DNA from: Pratylenchus scribneri
Lineage: Eukaryota > Nematoda > Chromadorea > Rhabditida > Pratylenchidae
NCBI GenBank assembly: GCA_030063045.1
Contig: JAQSEB010000121.1
Span: 62,001-126,000, forward strand
Length of the DNA: 64,000 nt
Reading direction: 5' to 3'
The number at the start of each line of letters is the position of its first letter. Positions within the stretch are counted from its first letter, which is position 1. Positions 1 through 13,100 of the stretch are shown one piece after another. The translations under genes and the position numbers were made by a program. The notes beneath the pieces were generated by a model, which worked only from the letters and a program-made list of their open reading frames with translations, was not told where the DNA came from and ran no database searches.

Positions 1-40
1 AGTTTTTCTTAATTTTTTAAATAAATTTTTGGCCAATCCA

Positions 41-2759
41 ATGAGTGTGAACACACATTGGCTCTGGAACCCGGAGGATTTGGAGAATACTCCGTCGGTT
101 CGGGCCGGCATAACTGTGGAACAGGAGAACAGACATAGAAGAGAGGGTGTCCGAATGATCAAAGAGATTGGCAAAGCAATTGGCTTGTCGGTTTAATTAA
201 AACGTTTTATAATTAAACAAATCGAAAGAGTCTTTAAATCTCTCTGGCCATTTGGCTATAACTCATGGATGAAAGAACTCTATTTTGGGAAGGCGATATG
301 CAATTCAAAAGCCCTAAAAGTCCTTTAAAAAGTGGATTTTTGATAATTTAAAATTTTGGCTTTACTGCATAAGTTTTTTAATATCCGTGATTGACCCTAA
401 ATTATCCTAACCCTAATTCTGATGACCCAAAGAGGGCCCTTCACTTTCCCACTTTCCCTGGTTGATAAAAAAACGGATAGATACGACATAAGTACAAAAA
501 TTTTTAATAGGAAAACGAATCCAACATTGGCCACTGCTTGCGTTTTCTTCCATCGCTTTTATATGTTCAATTCGTTCAGCGACTACCCATCGCATGTAAG
601 CCACAATATATTAAATCAAATCATCATTGGGTTATATTTCTTATTATGTAATAATGTTTGTTTCTTTAGCCCATTTTATTATAATTTTAATAAATCCAAT
701 GCCAACATTTACCACATGATGATGGATAATGGTCATATTTGTAAATGTTGGCATTTTCTTACCAATATGGTCAAATATGATTGAAAGAGAATAAAGTCGT
801 CAAATTCCTGTCTAACATCCAAAAACACTATAAATACAAAATAATAAGTCCGCAATTTGTAAAACTGATGGGGCCCTTAATTTTTGGCCTAACTTCTTAA
901 GTCAAGGCTTAATGTTAGATTAGAGTTAAGTTGAGAAGAGACTAAAGGAGTTTATAAAGAATATTAATTTACTAAAATATATAAAAAAAAATTCTGTAGA
1001 TGATGGCCTTGGCTTGTCTATTTTTAGCCGGAAAAGTTGAGGAAACGCCAAAAAAGTGCAAAGATTTGGTGCAGCATGGCAAAGAGAAATATCCAAAACA
1101 GTTTGGCAACAAAAATCCATTGGTTTCAATTTTTGTATTAGAGCAATTCTTTTCACATTAATTTTAGGATGAATTAATTTTGTTGGAACGAATTTTGCTG
1201 CAAACAATTCGATTTGATCTTCATGTTGAACATCCAGTATGAATGCTATATATTTTTTATTTTAAAAATATATATCACATTGAATATTGTGAATTGGTTG
1301 TTCCCTTGATTAGCCTTAGATGTTGGGCTAAGTTTTTACCAAATTCCTAGTTTTAAAACAATTATGAGATACGAGAATTATAGTTCATTTGATTTGGCTT
1401 GATCAATTTAGAGAGATAATAGGTCATTTCATGCTTATTAGACACATATTTCACTTTCTAAGGAATCTTGGTGTAATATTGAAATGTTCTGAGTCTTTTA
1501 AATTATTTCCAATTTTAAAAATTAATTTGCCTTTGAATATAATATTATCGAATTTTTGCAATTTGGCCAAATTTTTACAAGGTTTTATAGTTTAATAAAT
1601 TTAAAAAGCCACTTTTCTTGTTGATATTTACTCAGGCTTTCATAGGGTATCCTAGATTGGAATTTTTTTTCTGACCTATGGGGAATAGAATGATTCATGT
1701 ACTGGAATGGTCATTAATTTATTTTTAATAACAGAAAATTAAAAAATGTCTAAATATATAAATAATACGATAAAAATAAATAAATTAACTTTATCAAATT
1801 AAGTACGATTTTTTGGTACAATATGCTAAGGGCTTCCGCTTGGACAAGGAATATATGAATAGAATTGTGACAAATGCATGGACTTTCATCAACGATTCGT
1901 TGGCCACAAATCTTTGCCTTCTTTGGGAGCCTGAAGTGATTGGTAAATAAATAAAATTTAGTGAAAAATGTGGATAATTTAAATTTATTTTCCAGCCATT
2001 GCCCTCCTTTATATGGCATTTAAAATGGCCCAAATGCATGATGGCCCCGACGGGGAGCAGGCAAAAATAGGCACCGATTCGGATTGGTGGGATATTGTGA
2101 GTATTTTATAATCTTAAACTCTCACTTGATTATAGTTTAAGTAAGCCAAAAAATTAAAAATAAATTTTAAAAGTATAAATTTTGCATTATAGACATGAAA
2201 TGATCTTATTTCGGTCATATTTGCTCATTTTTAATAATGGTATATGTTACATTGACCAAATCTTAGTTATCTATGAAAAATGTTGTCCATTGGACTACTA
2301 AGATTGCATAAATTTCATAAAAATGAGTAAAAATTCATGCTTATTAGCCTAGCATATTCAAGATAATAATTAGAGATAAGCCAGGCAGCAAGCACCTCGA
2401 GCGGAATTCCCGACAATTCCTGTTCCCTTTTCCCGAATTTTCCCGAACGGGATCCCATCCCGTCCGATCTCTAATAATAATTATCGATATTTTCAATAAA
2501 TTTGGCATAAACTTTAAACTCACTTCCTTCAATTAATTATATGTAATTAACATTTTTTTCAGCATGTCCAAAATCTGACGGTCTCAATGATGGAAGACAT
2601 TTGCCATAAAGTAAGTTTCACAAAAATTATTAATAACATAAAAATTTCGATACATTTTTTGTGATATTAAAATTTTTATACATTTTTCAGGTGCTTGACT
2701 GTTTAAGTGATGAGCCCAACAATTCATCGGCCACACCAATGGCTGCAATTGGCCAATAA
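41..2759 (+). CDS. ccnk-1: Cyclin K-like cyclin, short form
   Basis: Cyclin K partners CDK12/CDK13 and supports RNA polymerase II C-terminal-domain phosphorylation in the nucleus. Eight exons join in phase: 41-186, 511-595, 1000-1122, 1168-1236, 1804-1942, 1996-2096, 2563-2610 and 2691-2759, giving 259 residues. Strong family matches are [10 protein letters not shown] (exon 2), [16 protein letters not shown] (exon 3), [19 protein letters not shown] (exon 4), and AWTFINDSL with WEPEVI (exon 5). These fit cyclin K better than cyclin T (AWTFVNDSL is a K signature). The protein stops soon after the second cyclin fold and has no proline-rich tail such as vertebrate cyclin K carries. The exon 1 donor (gtcggt) is weak but is the one that keeps the frame. 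The start is the first ATG; an upstream exon outside the window cannot be excluded. Family call is secure. Confidence 0.9.
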
Positions 2760-2989
2760 TAATTGGATGGAATTTAATTAATTTATAAGTAATTATAATG
2801 AATGATAAATAATTTTATTTTTGAAGTATTTATCCAATTCCTATTTTGTAATATTTTTATTAATAATTTGTTAATTAAATTTTCAATGAACTTATAAAAT
2901 AATTAATGATTTATGATTAATCATATTTTTCGTATAATATTTTGGTGGCAGATTATGGAAATATCTCAGTACATCTGGGGTAGTAGTGT

Positions 2990-3725
2990 CTGTTGTGGCC
3001 CGTCAGAGGTGGTATGAAAAGAATCAGTGGAAAATAACACTTGTATTTACCCCCACGTATATCGGATGGAAACACCACGAATATAGGTGGTTCCCCTTTA
3101 TGAAAAGAAAAACACGGATTTTGATGGCATTTCCCCTGTGCTGCAGTAATTTCAGTGGTGTTTTACCACTCCCACTGAGAAATCGGTGGCGTTTACCATT
3201 AATTTAGACCTAATTTTCTTTAAAATTCTATAAAAATTCAAAATGATTTTTTAAAATTTTAATTCTTTCATAAATATATGTAAAAAAAATTGGGCTTTCT
3301 TGTGAACCCAACATTGTTTTTCAAAAAAATTTTAAAAATATTAAACATGAATAAAGAATTAAAATTTTTATATAGAAAGATAGAGGAGAGTCTTTTCTAT
3401 AAGATACAATTTATTTCATAATTGCATCTTTTTTTACTGATTTTTAGTGATTTTTTAAAAAAGCGTGGTAAAAATGTCACACTAGGAAGAGGCGGTGGAC
3501 AATTTCGGTGTATTTTGCCACAGATTTCGGTGGCAAATCCCATGTGGGACTTTCTTTTCATAAGTGGGAAAAAGGAGTGGGATTTACCACCGAAAATTGG
3601 TGGGATATGCCACGGAAATCCGTGGATATTCTTTTCATACGGAAATGTGGGATTTACCACCGAAATCGGTGGCAACCAACACTCCCACGGATTCTTTTCA
3701 TACCACCTCAGGGGTCGATTCCACA
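2990..3725. repeat. Foldback repeat rich in small GGTGG/CCACC palindromes
   Basis: Perfect 20-bp inverted arms lie at 3006-3025 and 3690-3709 (gaggtggtatgaaaagaatc and its complement). The interior, above all 3480-3680, is packed with short palindromes such as ccaccgaaatcggtgg and ccacggaaatccgtgg. Short ORFs cross it on both strands but none looks like a protein. It is probably a non-autonomous DNA element or a decayed palindromic repeat. Confidence 0.55.
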
Positions 3726-3758
3726 CCACAATAGACAAAGGGCGGTGCAAATATGGGC

Positions 3759-4089
3759 GATTCCACAATGGTGCAAATATAAAGTTTTTGGCTTCTAATA
3801 AATCAGTAACTTATTTTAGACCCCACAAACCTTATACCATTTTGTAGGTCTCATCGAGATGCATCGAAAGGTATATAATATGTTAGCTTTTGGCCCAAAA
3901 TAAAAGAGTTTAAAACCAAAAACTTAAAAAATGGTTTAATACCATTTAATTTTGACTAAACATGACAAATTATATACTATTCGATGCGTCTCGATGAGAT
4001 CTACAAAATGGTATAAGGTTTGTGGAGTCTAAAACCAATTTCTGATTTATTAGAAGCCAGAAACTTTATATTTGCACCATTGTGGAATC
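3759..4089. mobile_element. Foldback MITE, family A copy 1
   Basis: About 330 bp that read almost as one long inverted repeat. The left arm starts gattccacaatggtgcaaat and the right arm ends with its complement. The arms share the segment 'ataccattttgtag.tctcatcgagatgcatcg' in opposite orientation, around a centre with taaaaccaaaaa. Related copies lie at 6038-6365, 18948-19270 and 63093-63492. No coding capacity; moved by an unknown transposase. Confidence 0.75.
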
Positions 4090-5050
4090 GATCTAGCACC
4101 GTTGTGGCCATCCTGAGACGACCATAGCTGATCAGCGAAATTAAAGCCATCAAAAAATTAAATTTTTTTGGGGTCAAAATTCAGACATTGAAAAATGGCT
4201 TATAAAACAGAGAAAAACGATTTATATTTGATAGATTCATTTAAATATCATATTTTTTACACTTCTCATTTTCTGTTATTTTATGCCTCAAACGAAAGTT
4301 TTAAAAAGAAATGGCCGCGTGCCTTCCAGCAGAGCAAATTCCCGAATTCCTCTCTTGTTGTTTAATTTTAATGTCAGCAACAGACGGTCCCCAGCGGCCA
4401 CAGGGCACTCAATCGATACACCACACTCTAGGGACTTTGGCAACATATTTCATTCTTTTTTTTTCATTTATTCCAAAATTATATAAGAAATGTATGAAAA
4501 TATTGGAAAGCTTATCAGCTTCCTTACAACATCAAGAACTAATATTGGGCTCATTTGGCTTGTCACGGTCAACCCACTATTCAAAATTTTAATTCATATA
4601 GACACTAGACCTCTGGCTAATCCTACTAAAAAAGTTAGGTTAAAAATTAAAATCGGTTTAATATCTTTGTGTTCGCCGCTCATATGTTGAGGAAATGGCT
4701 AGTCGAATGAGCCCAAAATCATTTCTTGATGATACCTAGAACTTATAGATTATTTCATATAATTGAAAAAATTCATTTTTTAATTCGCATTTTCAACATT
4801 TTTTTAAAATAAAATAAACACATTATTGCATAATACAAGACATTGAAAAATGGCAATAGTCAATTCTAACTTCAGCAGAAAGGTTTTATTTCTTTTATAA
4901 ATAAATATTAATGTACCTACAAAAGTGAATTTATTATTATTATTATTATAGTCTATTTGAAAATTTAGCCAATATAAAATGGGGTTTAAAAGCCTCAAAA
5001 TCCATGAAAAACTGTTGAGAATTCTCCATCAATATTTTTAATTTTTATAG
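4090..5050. other. AT-rich spacer, possible 5' exon of the next gene
   Basis: The stretch 4283-4450 is richer in GC than its surroundings and open in two forward frames. It could hold the first exon of the membrane-protein gene that continues at 5051, but neither frame resembles that protein and no clear donor links them. A reverse-strand reading was also open and equally unconvincing. The rest shows nothing recognisable. Confidence 0.3.
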
Positions 5051-6834
5051 GCTGTCCTCATTTTCGCATTGCTTGCTGCCAGTTTGCATATAATTCAAAC
5101 CTTTGCCACCCAAATGCCTCCAAATATTGGTACAATTGTGCGCACAATGAATTATGTTGTGAGCTAAATTTATATTTGAATTATGATAAATTTAGAATCT
5201 CATCTCATCTCTTGATTTAAAATATTTTTAAATTTTAAAAATAATCAAAAAATCACATTTTTTTGATCCTGAAATTCCGGGAACGATCCCATTCTCTTTA
5301 ATTTTTGCTTATCAATAACATCTGAATAGTATTTTTATCATTGTCAATGTCAATTATGCCTGCTTTAGCTTTTTCTATTCATCTTACTGTACCCACACTT
5401 TTTCCTAATCACTCAGTCACCCTATCAATCAAATGCCCCAATGTTCACTTTTCCATCACTTTTGCGACATTCTATTATCAGTTATCACCATTTTTCCTCA
5501 TATCAGAGAAATATATATTTTTAAAAAGTCTAGCCAAATCCAATCCCGTTCCTTTGGCCTGGGGCCTATTAGGCTCTCGGAATAGGCCCGGGGCCAGAAC
5601 CTAATTGTAAGCCCAGTCTCGCTCCGAACAAAAATAGTCCTGGAATAAGGACTATAGATTATTTAAAAAAAATATTTCTGAGCATAATATTTTCCACAAT
5701 ATTAATCCTAAATTATTAAATTTTACTATTAAGATCAATTTTCTGCAAGTTCTCTTGTATTTGTCCTTTTTTGTTGCCGTGAAAAAACGCAATCCATGCT
5801 TTTATTTGCCCTATTTGGTTATACAGGTGAAAATATAATTAATTTTACCAGAAGAAAAATTTCCTTCCCTCACATAGGCTATTGAACTACTTTTTTTGGC
5901 AATAATGATTGTTGCGTTCACCGGACTGTTGATTACCGCCCCGCAATCATGGATTGATAAGATAAACAAAGAGCATCCAGAATATGAAATGACAAAAGAA
6001 AGTAAGCAAAAAAATTTGGATACTAATTTTTATCTAAAAAGTAGTTTTTGATTTCTAATAAATCAGAAACCGGTTTTAGACTTTACAAATCCAATATAAA
6101 TTTTGTAGATCGCATCAATATGCTTTGATTTAAATATAAAATGTCAAGTTTTCGCCCAAAATTAAAATGTTTAAAATCAAAAACTGGAAAATATGGTTTA
6201 ATTTAAACGGTTTAACTCGAACAGTTTCGATTTAAACTAAGAAATTTATTTGCCAAAAGACGCGTCTCGACTCTCGATGAGATTTACAAACTGGTATATA
6301 AGGTTTGTAGGGTCTAGGGTCTAAAACCAGTTTCTAATTTATTAGAAATTATCAAAATCTACTTTGTAGAAAAAATATTTCTCAAAAAATTTTAAAAGAA
6401 ACAAAAATTTTTTACTAAAAATCAGATTTTATGGTCATAGTAAATTAAAAATTAATTTTTAACTTTGGTCAAATAGCAAAATTTCTGCTTCAATTAAAAG
6501 CATTTGGCTTATCAGTTGACTTAGGCCAAAATTTTAGCCATTAGTTCTAGTAAGAATTGGCCTGCTTTAATGAAGAGTTTTTACCAGAAATTATTTTTAA
6601 AATTAATTTTTATCTAAAGAGAGGGCTAACTTATAAAAACTATTCCTCATTTTTCATTCTTTAAAGTCTTTTTTCTGTAATTTCACAGAATTCCGTTTCA
6701 TCATTGGCATTGCTGACATTTCATTCGCTTTTGGAATTACTCTGCTCGGATTCTTCTACGCAGTTGTTTTTTGCTTTTACAAAGAGGATAAGCAAACTCC
6801 TCAGCAGCATACGAAACTTTTGGAGGATCAATAA
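5051..6834 (+). CDS. Four-helix integral membrane protein, 5' end unresolved
   Basis: Four exons join in phase: 5051-5158, 5734-5826, 5878-6001 and 6689-6834 (stop TAA). Each holds one hydrophobic helix: AVLIFALLAASLHII, then VLLYLSFFVAV, then LLFLAIMIVAFTGLLIT, then a last helix around FGITLLGFFYAVVF. A polar tail ends in KLLEDQ. A segment rich in charged residues (DKINKEHPEYEMTKE) lies between helices 3 and 4. This is the size and layout of the many nematode tetraspan proteins of unknown function. I see no canonical tetraspanin CCG motif. The first exon begins one base into a codon, so at least one upstream exon is missing from this model. The last intron carries a family A MITE. Confidence 0.6.
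6038..6365. mobile_element. Foldback MITE, family A copy 2, intronic
   Basis: Inverted arms begin aaagtagtttttgatttctaataaatcag and end ctaatttattagaaattatcaaaatctact. The interior has the family's oppositely oriented 'ttttgtagatc.catc' and 'gatgagatttacaaa.tggtata' segments. It lies inside the 6002-6688 intron of the membrane-protein gene and is more diverged than copy 1. Confidence 0.65.
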
Positions 6835-7160
6835 GAAAATTTTGGACATTTATTTTATAAATTACAGCTTTTAGCCTATTATAGATTAATTAATCCAATC
6901 TCGTTTGATGTGTGTAAAATAATTAATAGAAAGACATGAGCTGTTTATTTATAACAAATGATTCATTCTTTTGATAATAACTACAAAAAAAGACTAATAA
7001 ATAATTTAAATTTTCTATTTGAATATAATTTTGGAGGAATTTAGATGAGAATAAGGCTTTCCGATAAGTTTATTGAATTTCCTGCAGGCAAAATGAAACC
7101 AGAATAAAACAAAAATCAAAATTTTTTATTATAATGTTTTAAATAAAAATTTATGCTTAA

Positions 7161-10100
7161 TTAATAAATAAAATTCAATGGCATCGAAGAATTGATGGGA
7201 ATGATTGCCGTCTGCTTCTCCTCTTTAAAATTCAAATTGGATCTGGCCACCACCTCAATGGTGTCATTATAGCAGAGGAATTCGTCCACTCTGATGGGTT
7301 GAACTCGTTTACCGTTCTCTCGCATTGCAACAGCCCAATAGGATTCACTTTGTCCATTTTTCTTTAAAAATATTGCATTAATACTATAATAATTGAAATG
7401 ATAAGATCCAACCTGGCACACTAAACCAATGCCGATGAAATTAGCACCTTGAAGAGGAACAATAGGAAGCCGATAAGTCCATTCGATGCCATTGATCTTT
7501 TGAGTAAAGAAATAAGAATAATGAAAATTTAATTGGTGTTAAATAGAAAATAAATTATAATTTATTTATAGAACATTTGCTCTATTTTTGTACCAAAATA
7601 TTAAATTGTCTTTGTTTATAACACTATTAGGATTCAGAATTCCGGAAGGGCAGATTTCTTGCATTTCCTATAAAACCTACAATCAAATGGGTGTTTTTTG
7701 GCCTTTCTTGTTGTCCAATGGAACAAAAAACATTGACCGGGTAAACTCCATCTTCATTGCATTTTGTAGAACTATCATTGTTTATCTTCAACAAAATCAC
7801 ATTCGGATCTCTTTCTGTATTCCAGAGCTGATCAGGATTGGCACAGTCGCAGGCATATTCAATTTCAGGAACCGCTATTTAAAAGCATTTAAAAATATAG
7901 AATAAAAATAATTAAATTATAAAAAAATTTTATAGAATAATTTTGAGATAATATATATATTAATAAAGATTAATTTTAATTTTTTTAAAATGAATTTATT
8001 TTGGATTTTATAAATTTATTTTTTTAATTTTTAAATAGAATTGTCAATTTTTTTTATTTTGATAAAATTGATTAAATTTGAATTTAATAAATTGAGCAGA
8101 AAATGAAATTAAATAAATGAGTAATTATTGAAAAAATCAATATTCGAACTCCGTCCCAAAAAAGGGTTTCATTTTCACAGATTACTGTATAGAGCTAAAC
8201 AGTAGCCATATGGGCAAATAGGTTAAATAAAAGGTTTTTAACATTTTTTTTTTCTTTCTTAATTTAAAAATTTGAGAATAAATATATAAATTTACAAATT
8301 ATATTTTATTTTTCTATAAATTTCCATTTTTACCTGTTTTAATGATCACTTCGAAGCTGACTTCCTTTTGCTCTTTGCTGAAATTTGTCATTCTCAATTC
8401 CAATAAAATTTCGCCAATTTCATTTTTTTCATTTTTTGTAATTGATAATGGCAATTCTTGGCGACAGCAAATTCTTGCACCTTTTAATAAAAATATTTAA
8501 TTATTAAAATTACAAAAATTATTTTAGGCCTGTCTCCGTTTTGTTTTGCTGAAATTGAATGCGTAAATAATTTTCGCAAGGATAAATCCAATTTTCGCTT
8601 CCGCATGTATTAATTGGATAAGTTTTTGGACAATAAAAACCCTCCAATCGTTTCACAGTAATTTCATGAAATTCTAAGGGCGTTCGATCGGCAGTAAATG
8701 GCTAAAAATGCGGACATTTTTATTTTTATATATTAAAAAATATTTTTAAATATTACTTGAAGCAAAAAGTAACAATTTCCATTGCCAGAAATACTTCCTG
8801 TAAATTGGGTCACTCCTTTGCTTAATGATTTCACATTCAAATTGCACATTTTCTTATCTGATTAAATAAAGAAAAATTGTGATATATTTTTTAAAATAAA
8901 AAAGCAGACCGAAACTGACTAATTCCTCGCAATGTTTGCCCGAAAAACCATAAGGACAACGGCATTTGGTGCAGTTATTTGGGTCTTGATAGCCGTCACG
9001 TAAACATTGAATTTGTGTAGAATTATTGCAAGCGGCTATAAAAATAAATTCGAATTTAATATAAATAAAATTAAAAATATACAATGGAATTCAGAATCGG
9101 CACAATAATATTTATTAAGTACTTTGCTGTCACGATAAGCCAATCCACCATTGAAATCATATGCAATTGAATGTTGATAAGCGCGCAAATATGGAACAAA
9201 TGAATAAATCTTTTTCCTATTAAGATGATTTTTAAAATAATCGAAAATCTATTTTTAAAACCCATAACGATCATCCTTCCACCACATTTGATAATGCATA
9301 ACCGAAGCGAATTCGAAAGGTGTATTATAACCGTAAATTGATTCCGCGGGCAGTCTATATTCTTCAATATCCCGTTGTTTAAGCTTTCGGGAAAACTAAA
9401 TAAAAATTTTGCTTTAATTAATAATCCTGACTAAATACCGAAAAAATATGATATTTGTCACGGTCAGCGCGGCTCATTTCATGATACAAGCCCAAGGCAT
9501 GCCCAATTTCGTGCACAGCATCTCCATACTTAAAAGATTAAATATATTTTAAATAGATTTTCTAATTATGAGCGGATTTATATGAATTAAAAATCGAAAA
9601 TATTTATATTACATAAAATAAATAAATTTTAATAAAAATTTCTTGAAATTTAAAATTTTTATCGATTTTTATTACAGTTTTACTAGATATCTATAAAAAA
9701 AATATATAAAATATAAAATATTCCAAATATCATAAAAGCTTAATTTATATACCTATAATAGATATCAGACGATATTGAACCCATTTCGGTATTTTTCGGG
9801 ATTCAGATTCGTTTTGATTTGATAATAACGAACGGGATTCCCGATCGAGTCCTCGCCATCAGTTTTCTTGTAATCATTTATGATTAAAATGTCCTTTTTG
9901 GTTATTTTTATTAAAATTTTCCCGTCGGAATCATTTTTGATGAAAATTTTGCCTTGTCGGATTTTATTTAAAAAAAATTTTGCTCTTTTTAGAAAAAATT
10001 TTTTGAATACCGAACTTTATGAATTCAATCAGTATTTTTCTTTATTACTGAACGGGATCCAGGCCGAAGCGCCTTGCCGATCTCTACATATATTTATAGA

Positions 10101-13100
10101 ATCCCGTATAAAATTTAAATGTCCACTCCCTAATTATTAAATAATTTTAATATTTCACTAATTTTTTTAAATATAATTTTCGATATCCGAATTTTCTGTT
10201 CCCCCCCCCCCCCCCCCCAAATAATCAATTTTCAAGCTAATATTACCCCTATATTAGAATGAAGATTTAGAGAAAGAATTAATGGTTTTGACTGGAAATT
10301 GTCACGGTTTTATGATTTATGGAGGAAAACTTGCCAAAATTCTGTTTGGTATTATTATTTATAAGAAAGAACAATCTTTATAATATCAAAAAATGCTCTG
10401 CCATCTCAATGGCATAAATTTTTTATTTAATATTATCATTTAATTGAGACTTTTTCCAATGGTTTGGAAAATTTAATACTTTGTTTGAATCAACATAAAT
10501 GACATGTTTGCCACCTCCGCGTCCAATTCCACCATCACTTGAGCATTCACCCTCATCGGTATCGAAAAACATATGATCCATTGGAGCAATTGCTGATTCA
10601 TTATATTGAAAATGGATGCAAGTCTCCATTCTAAAGAATTTAAATTTTAAAGCTAAAAAGTATTTACCACTTACTCAATATGTTCAATTGCTTCTAGGAC
10701 TATTTTTCGCAATGTTTCTACAAATTTCAAAATAAGAAATGATTATATTTATCTAGTGGCGTGTATTAGCACCATTTTTATTAACATCATCTGAAAATTT
10801 GTATTGAATTGGTTTTTTCCAACGCCATTCCCATCCTTCGGGACGACCAAAATCGTATTGTCGCTTTCTGATATTATGATTTTTTAATGGAAGACGGCAT
10901 CCTTCACCACGGCCACATCCCATTTCTAAGCAATTAAATTTATTTAAACTGCTTTTTCGATTATTTATGTCAAACCTTTTTCCCAAAATTCCAATTCACT
11001 TTCAATATTCGATGGTTTGAGCATATTTCCAGTAAGTCGATCACCAAAAGAATTTGGATTATCACATTGATTTGAGTGGAAGAATTTTTTACGGCGTTTC
11101 TCTTCATCGTTGCCTGGCACCAAATTGTCTTCGGGTTCCTCTTCAATGATAATCCAATCGGGTATGCGAAGACGATCCTATCAATTTTGCAATTGTGTTA
11201 AAAAAAGTAAAATTTTTAATGAAAAAAAATTAAAAAATAAATTATCGATTTAATTAGGAATAATATTTTTTGCCACCCATTTTATTTTTTTTTTGCCACC
11301 CATTTTATTTTTTTTGCAACCCGAATTATTTTTTTTTTGCAACCCCATTGAATTTTTTTATCTTTCATGTTGTAAATAATATAAAATGGTTTGTAAAAAT
11401 TGAAATTTGGATAAAATGGGTTTAATTAAGGCCAAAATGGGGTGCGCGGGATATATCCGGATATAGGAGGATTAAGGTGTATATAGGGGGATTAAGCCTC
11501 GAAAGAGATGGGAAATGGCCCGGAAGGCAAGTGGAAGGTCGTAGAAGTGTAACAAAGGCAAGGAGAGTGCGCGGGATTAAGCCAGATATAGGAGGATTAA
11601 GCCGGATTAAACCTAGATAGGGTTAGGATTAGGGCGGATGGGAATCTCGCTAAGTCGGAATCATAGCAACCTAAATCAGGACTCGTGCTCATCTATTTCG
11701 GTGCCTAATCCGGCTTAATCCCCCTATAACCATCTTAATCCCCCTATATCTGACTTAATCCCGCGCACTCTCCTGGCCTCTATTACACTTCGCCGACCTT
11801 AAAGTGACCTTCCGGGCCATTTTCCATCTATTTCTGGGCCTAATCCGGCCTAATCCCCCTATGTCCACCTTAATCCCCCTATATCCCGCACACCCCCTTT
11901 GGCCTATTTTTACATTTATTAAACCCATTTTATCCAAATCATTATTATAAACCATTTCCTATTATTTAATATTTACAACGTGAAAGACAAAAAAATCCAA
12001 CGAGGTTGCAAAAAAATAATTCGGGTTGTAAAAAATATTTTAAAAGTGGGTTGCAAAAAAAAAAATAAAATGAGTGGCAAAAAAAATTGGGATCCATTTA
12101 ATTATAATATGAGAAAAAATTCTACATATTTCAAATTGAATTTAAAAATTGTGTTCAAAATATCGATTATAATTCAAAAATTTTTAGCCAAAATATTTCT
12201 ATGAAAAATATTAGCAAAATGTGTTTTCCCCTTTCTTTAAAATTTACTATTAACAATTAATAGATGTCTCTATTCATGTTTTTTTTATAAATATTTAAAA
12301 ATAGTTGATTATTATTATTATTTAAAATTTTATCCCACTTTTTTCCCATTTCCATTCCATACCTCTAATTCCGGTTGTAACGGTTTATTTTGGCAAAGCC
12401 ACTTCGACTCACAAATACACTCTTTGTATATTCGCATTTTTTCACAGTCTTGTTTAAATTTATTTTCACAGGAATTATCATCTTCTTTCTGCATATAATA
12501 ATTTTAATAAATTAAATATAATGCGCAACTTTTCTGCAATCTTGCAATTTGATTTTCTCTATTTTGCTTGCATTTTGATAATACATTCTCCGAAATATGT
12601 AACAATCTTCTTTTGAATAGACCAATTCAATTTCTCGAGCCATTGAGCCGTTGCCGAAATATTCAACTAGCATATCCATGAATGCAAATGCCAATGCATT
12701 CTAAATAATAATGCCGAAAAAGTTTGGTATTGAAAATTTCATTACATTTTTGGTATTCTCTAATAAAAAAATTTTATCAAATTTTTTCATGTCAAATTAA
12801 ATTTTTCCGGCATAATTTGTATTTCTTAAAGTTTTTCAAAAAGATATATCGGATATGAATAATTCTTAAAAATTTGAAAGCTGGAATAAAAATAAATTAT
12901 AAATTTTAATTCAAATAATTCCCGCAACCTTCTCCGTCATTTTTTCCAATCCTCTGGGGCTCAATTGAATTTGTTTGTTCGGCATTGATTCATCGACATT
13001 CAGAATTTCGGTACCAACATTTCGGCTAGCCTTTTTCAATAAACGTGTATAAAACATATAATCATTTGATTGATCAGCAATGCCAATGACAAGCGCAATT

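Noticed and set aside
2340..2475. Short sequence 'gaacgggatcccatcccgtccgatctcta', similar to 9780-10090 and parts of 5260-5600
   Set aside because: It looks like remnants of one dispersed repeat, but I could not find ends or a class, so it is not listed as an element.
4283..4592. Two overlapping forward ORFs (MPQTK..., MAACLP...)
   Set aside because: Neither matches the membrane protein downstream nor any family I know; kept only as a possible exon in the spacer note.
11440..11880. Telomere-like 'ggattaag / cttaatcc' motifs
   Set aside because: The spacing is irregular and the motifs belong to the arms of the foldback element; there is no (TTAGGC)n array.
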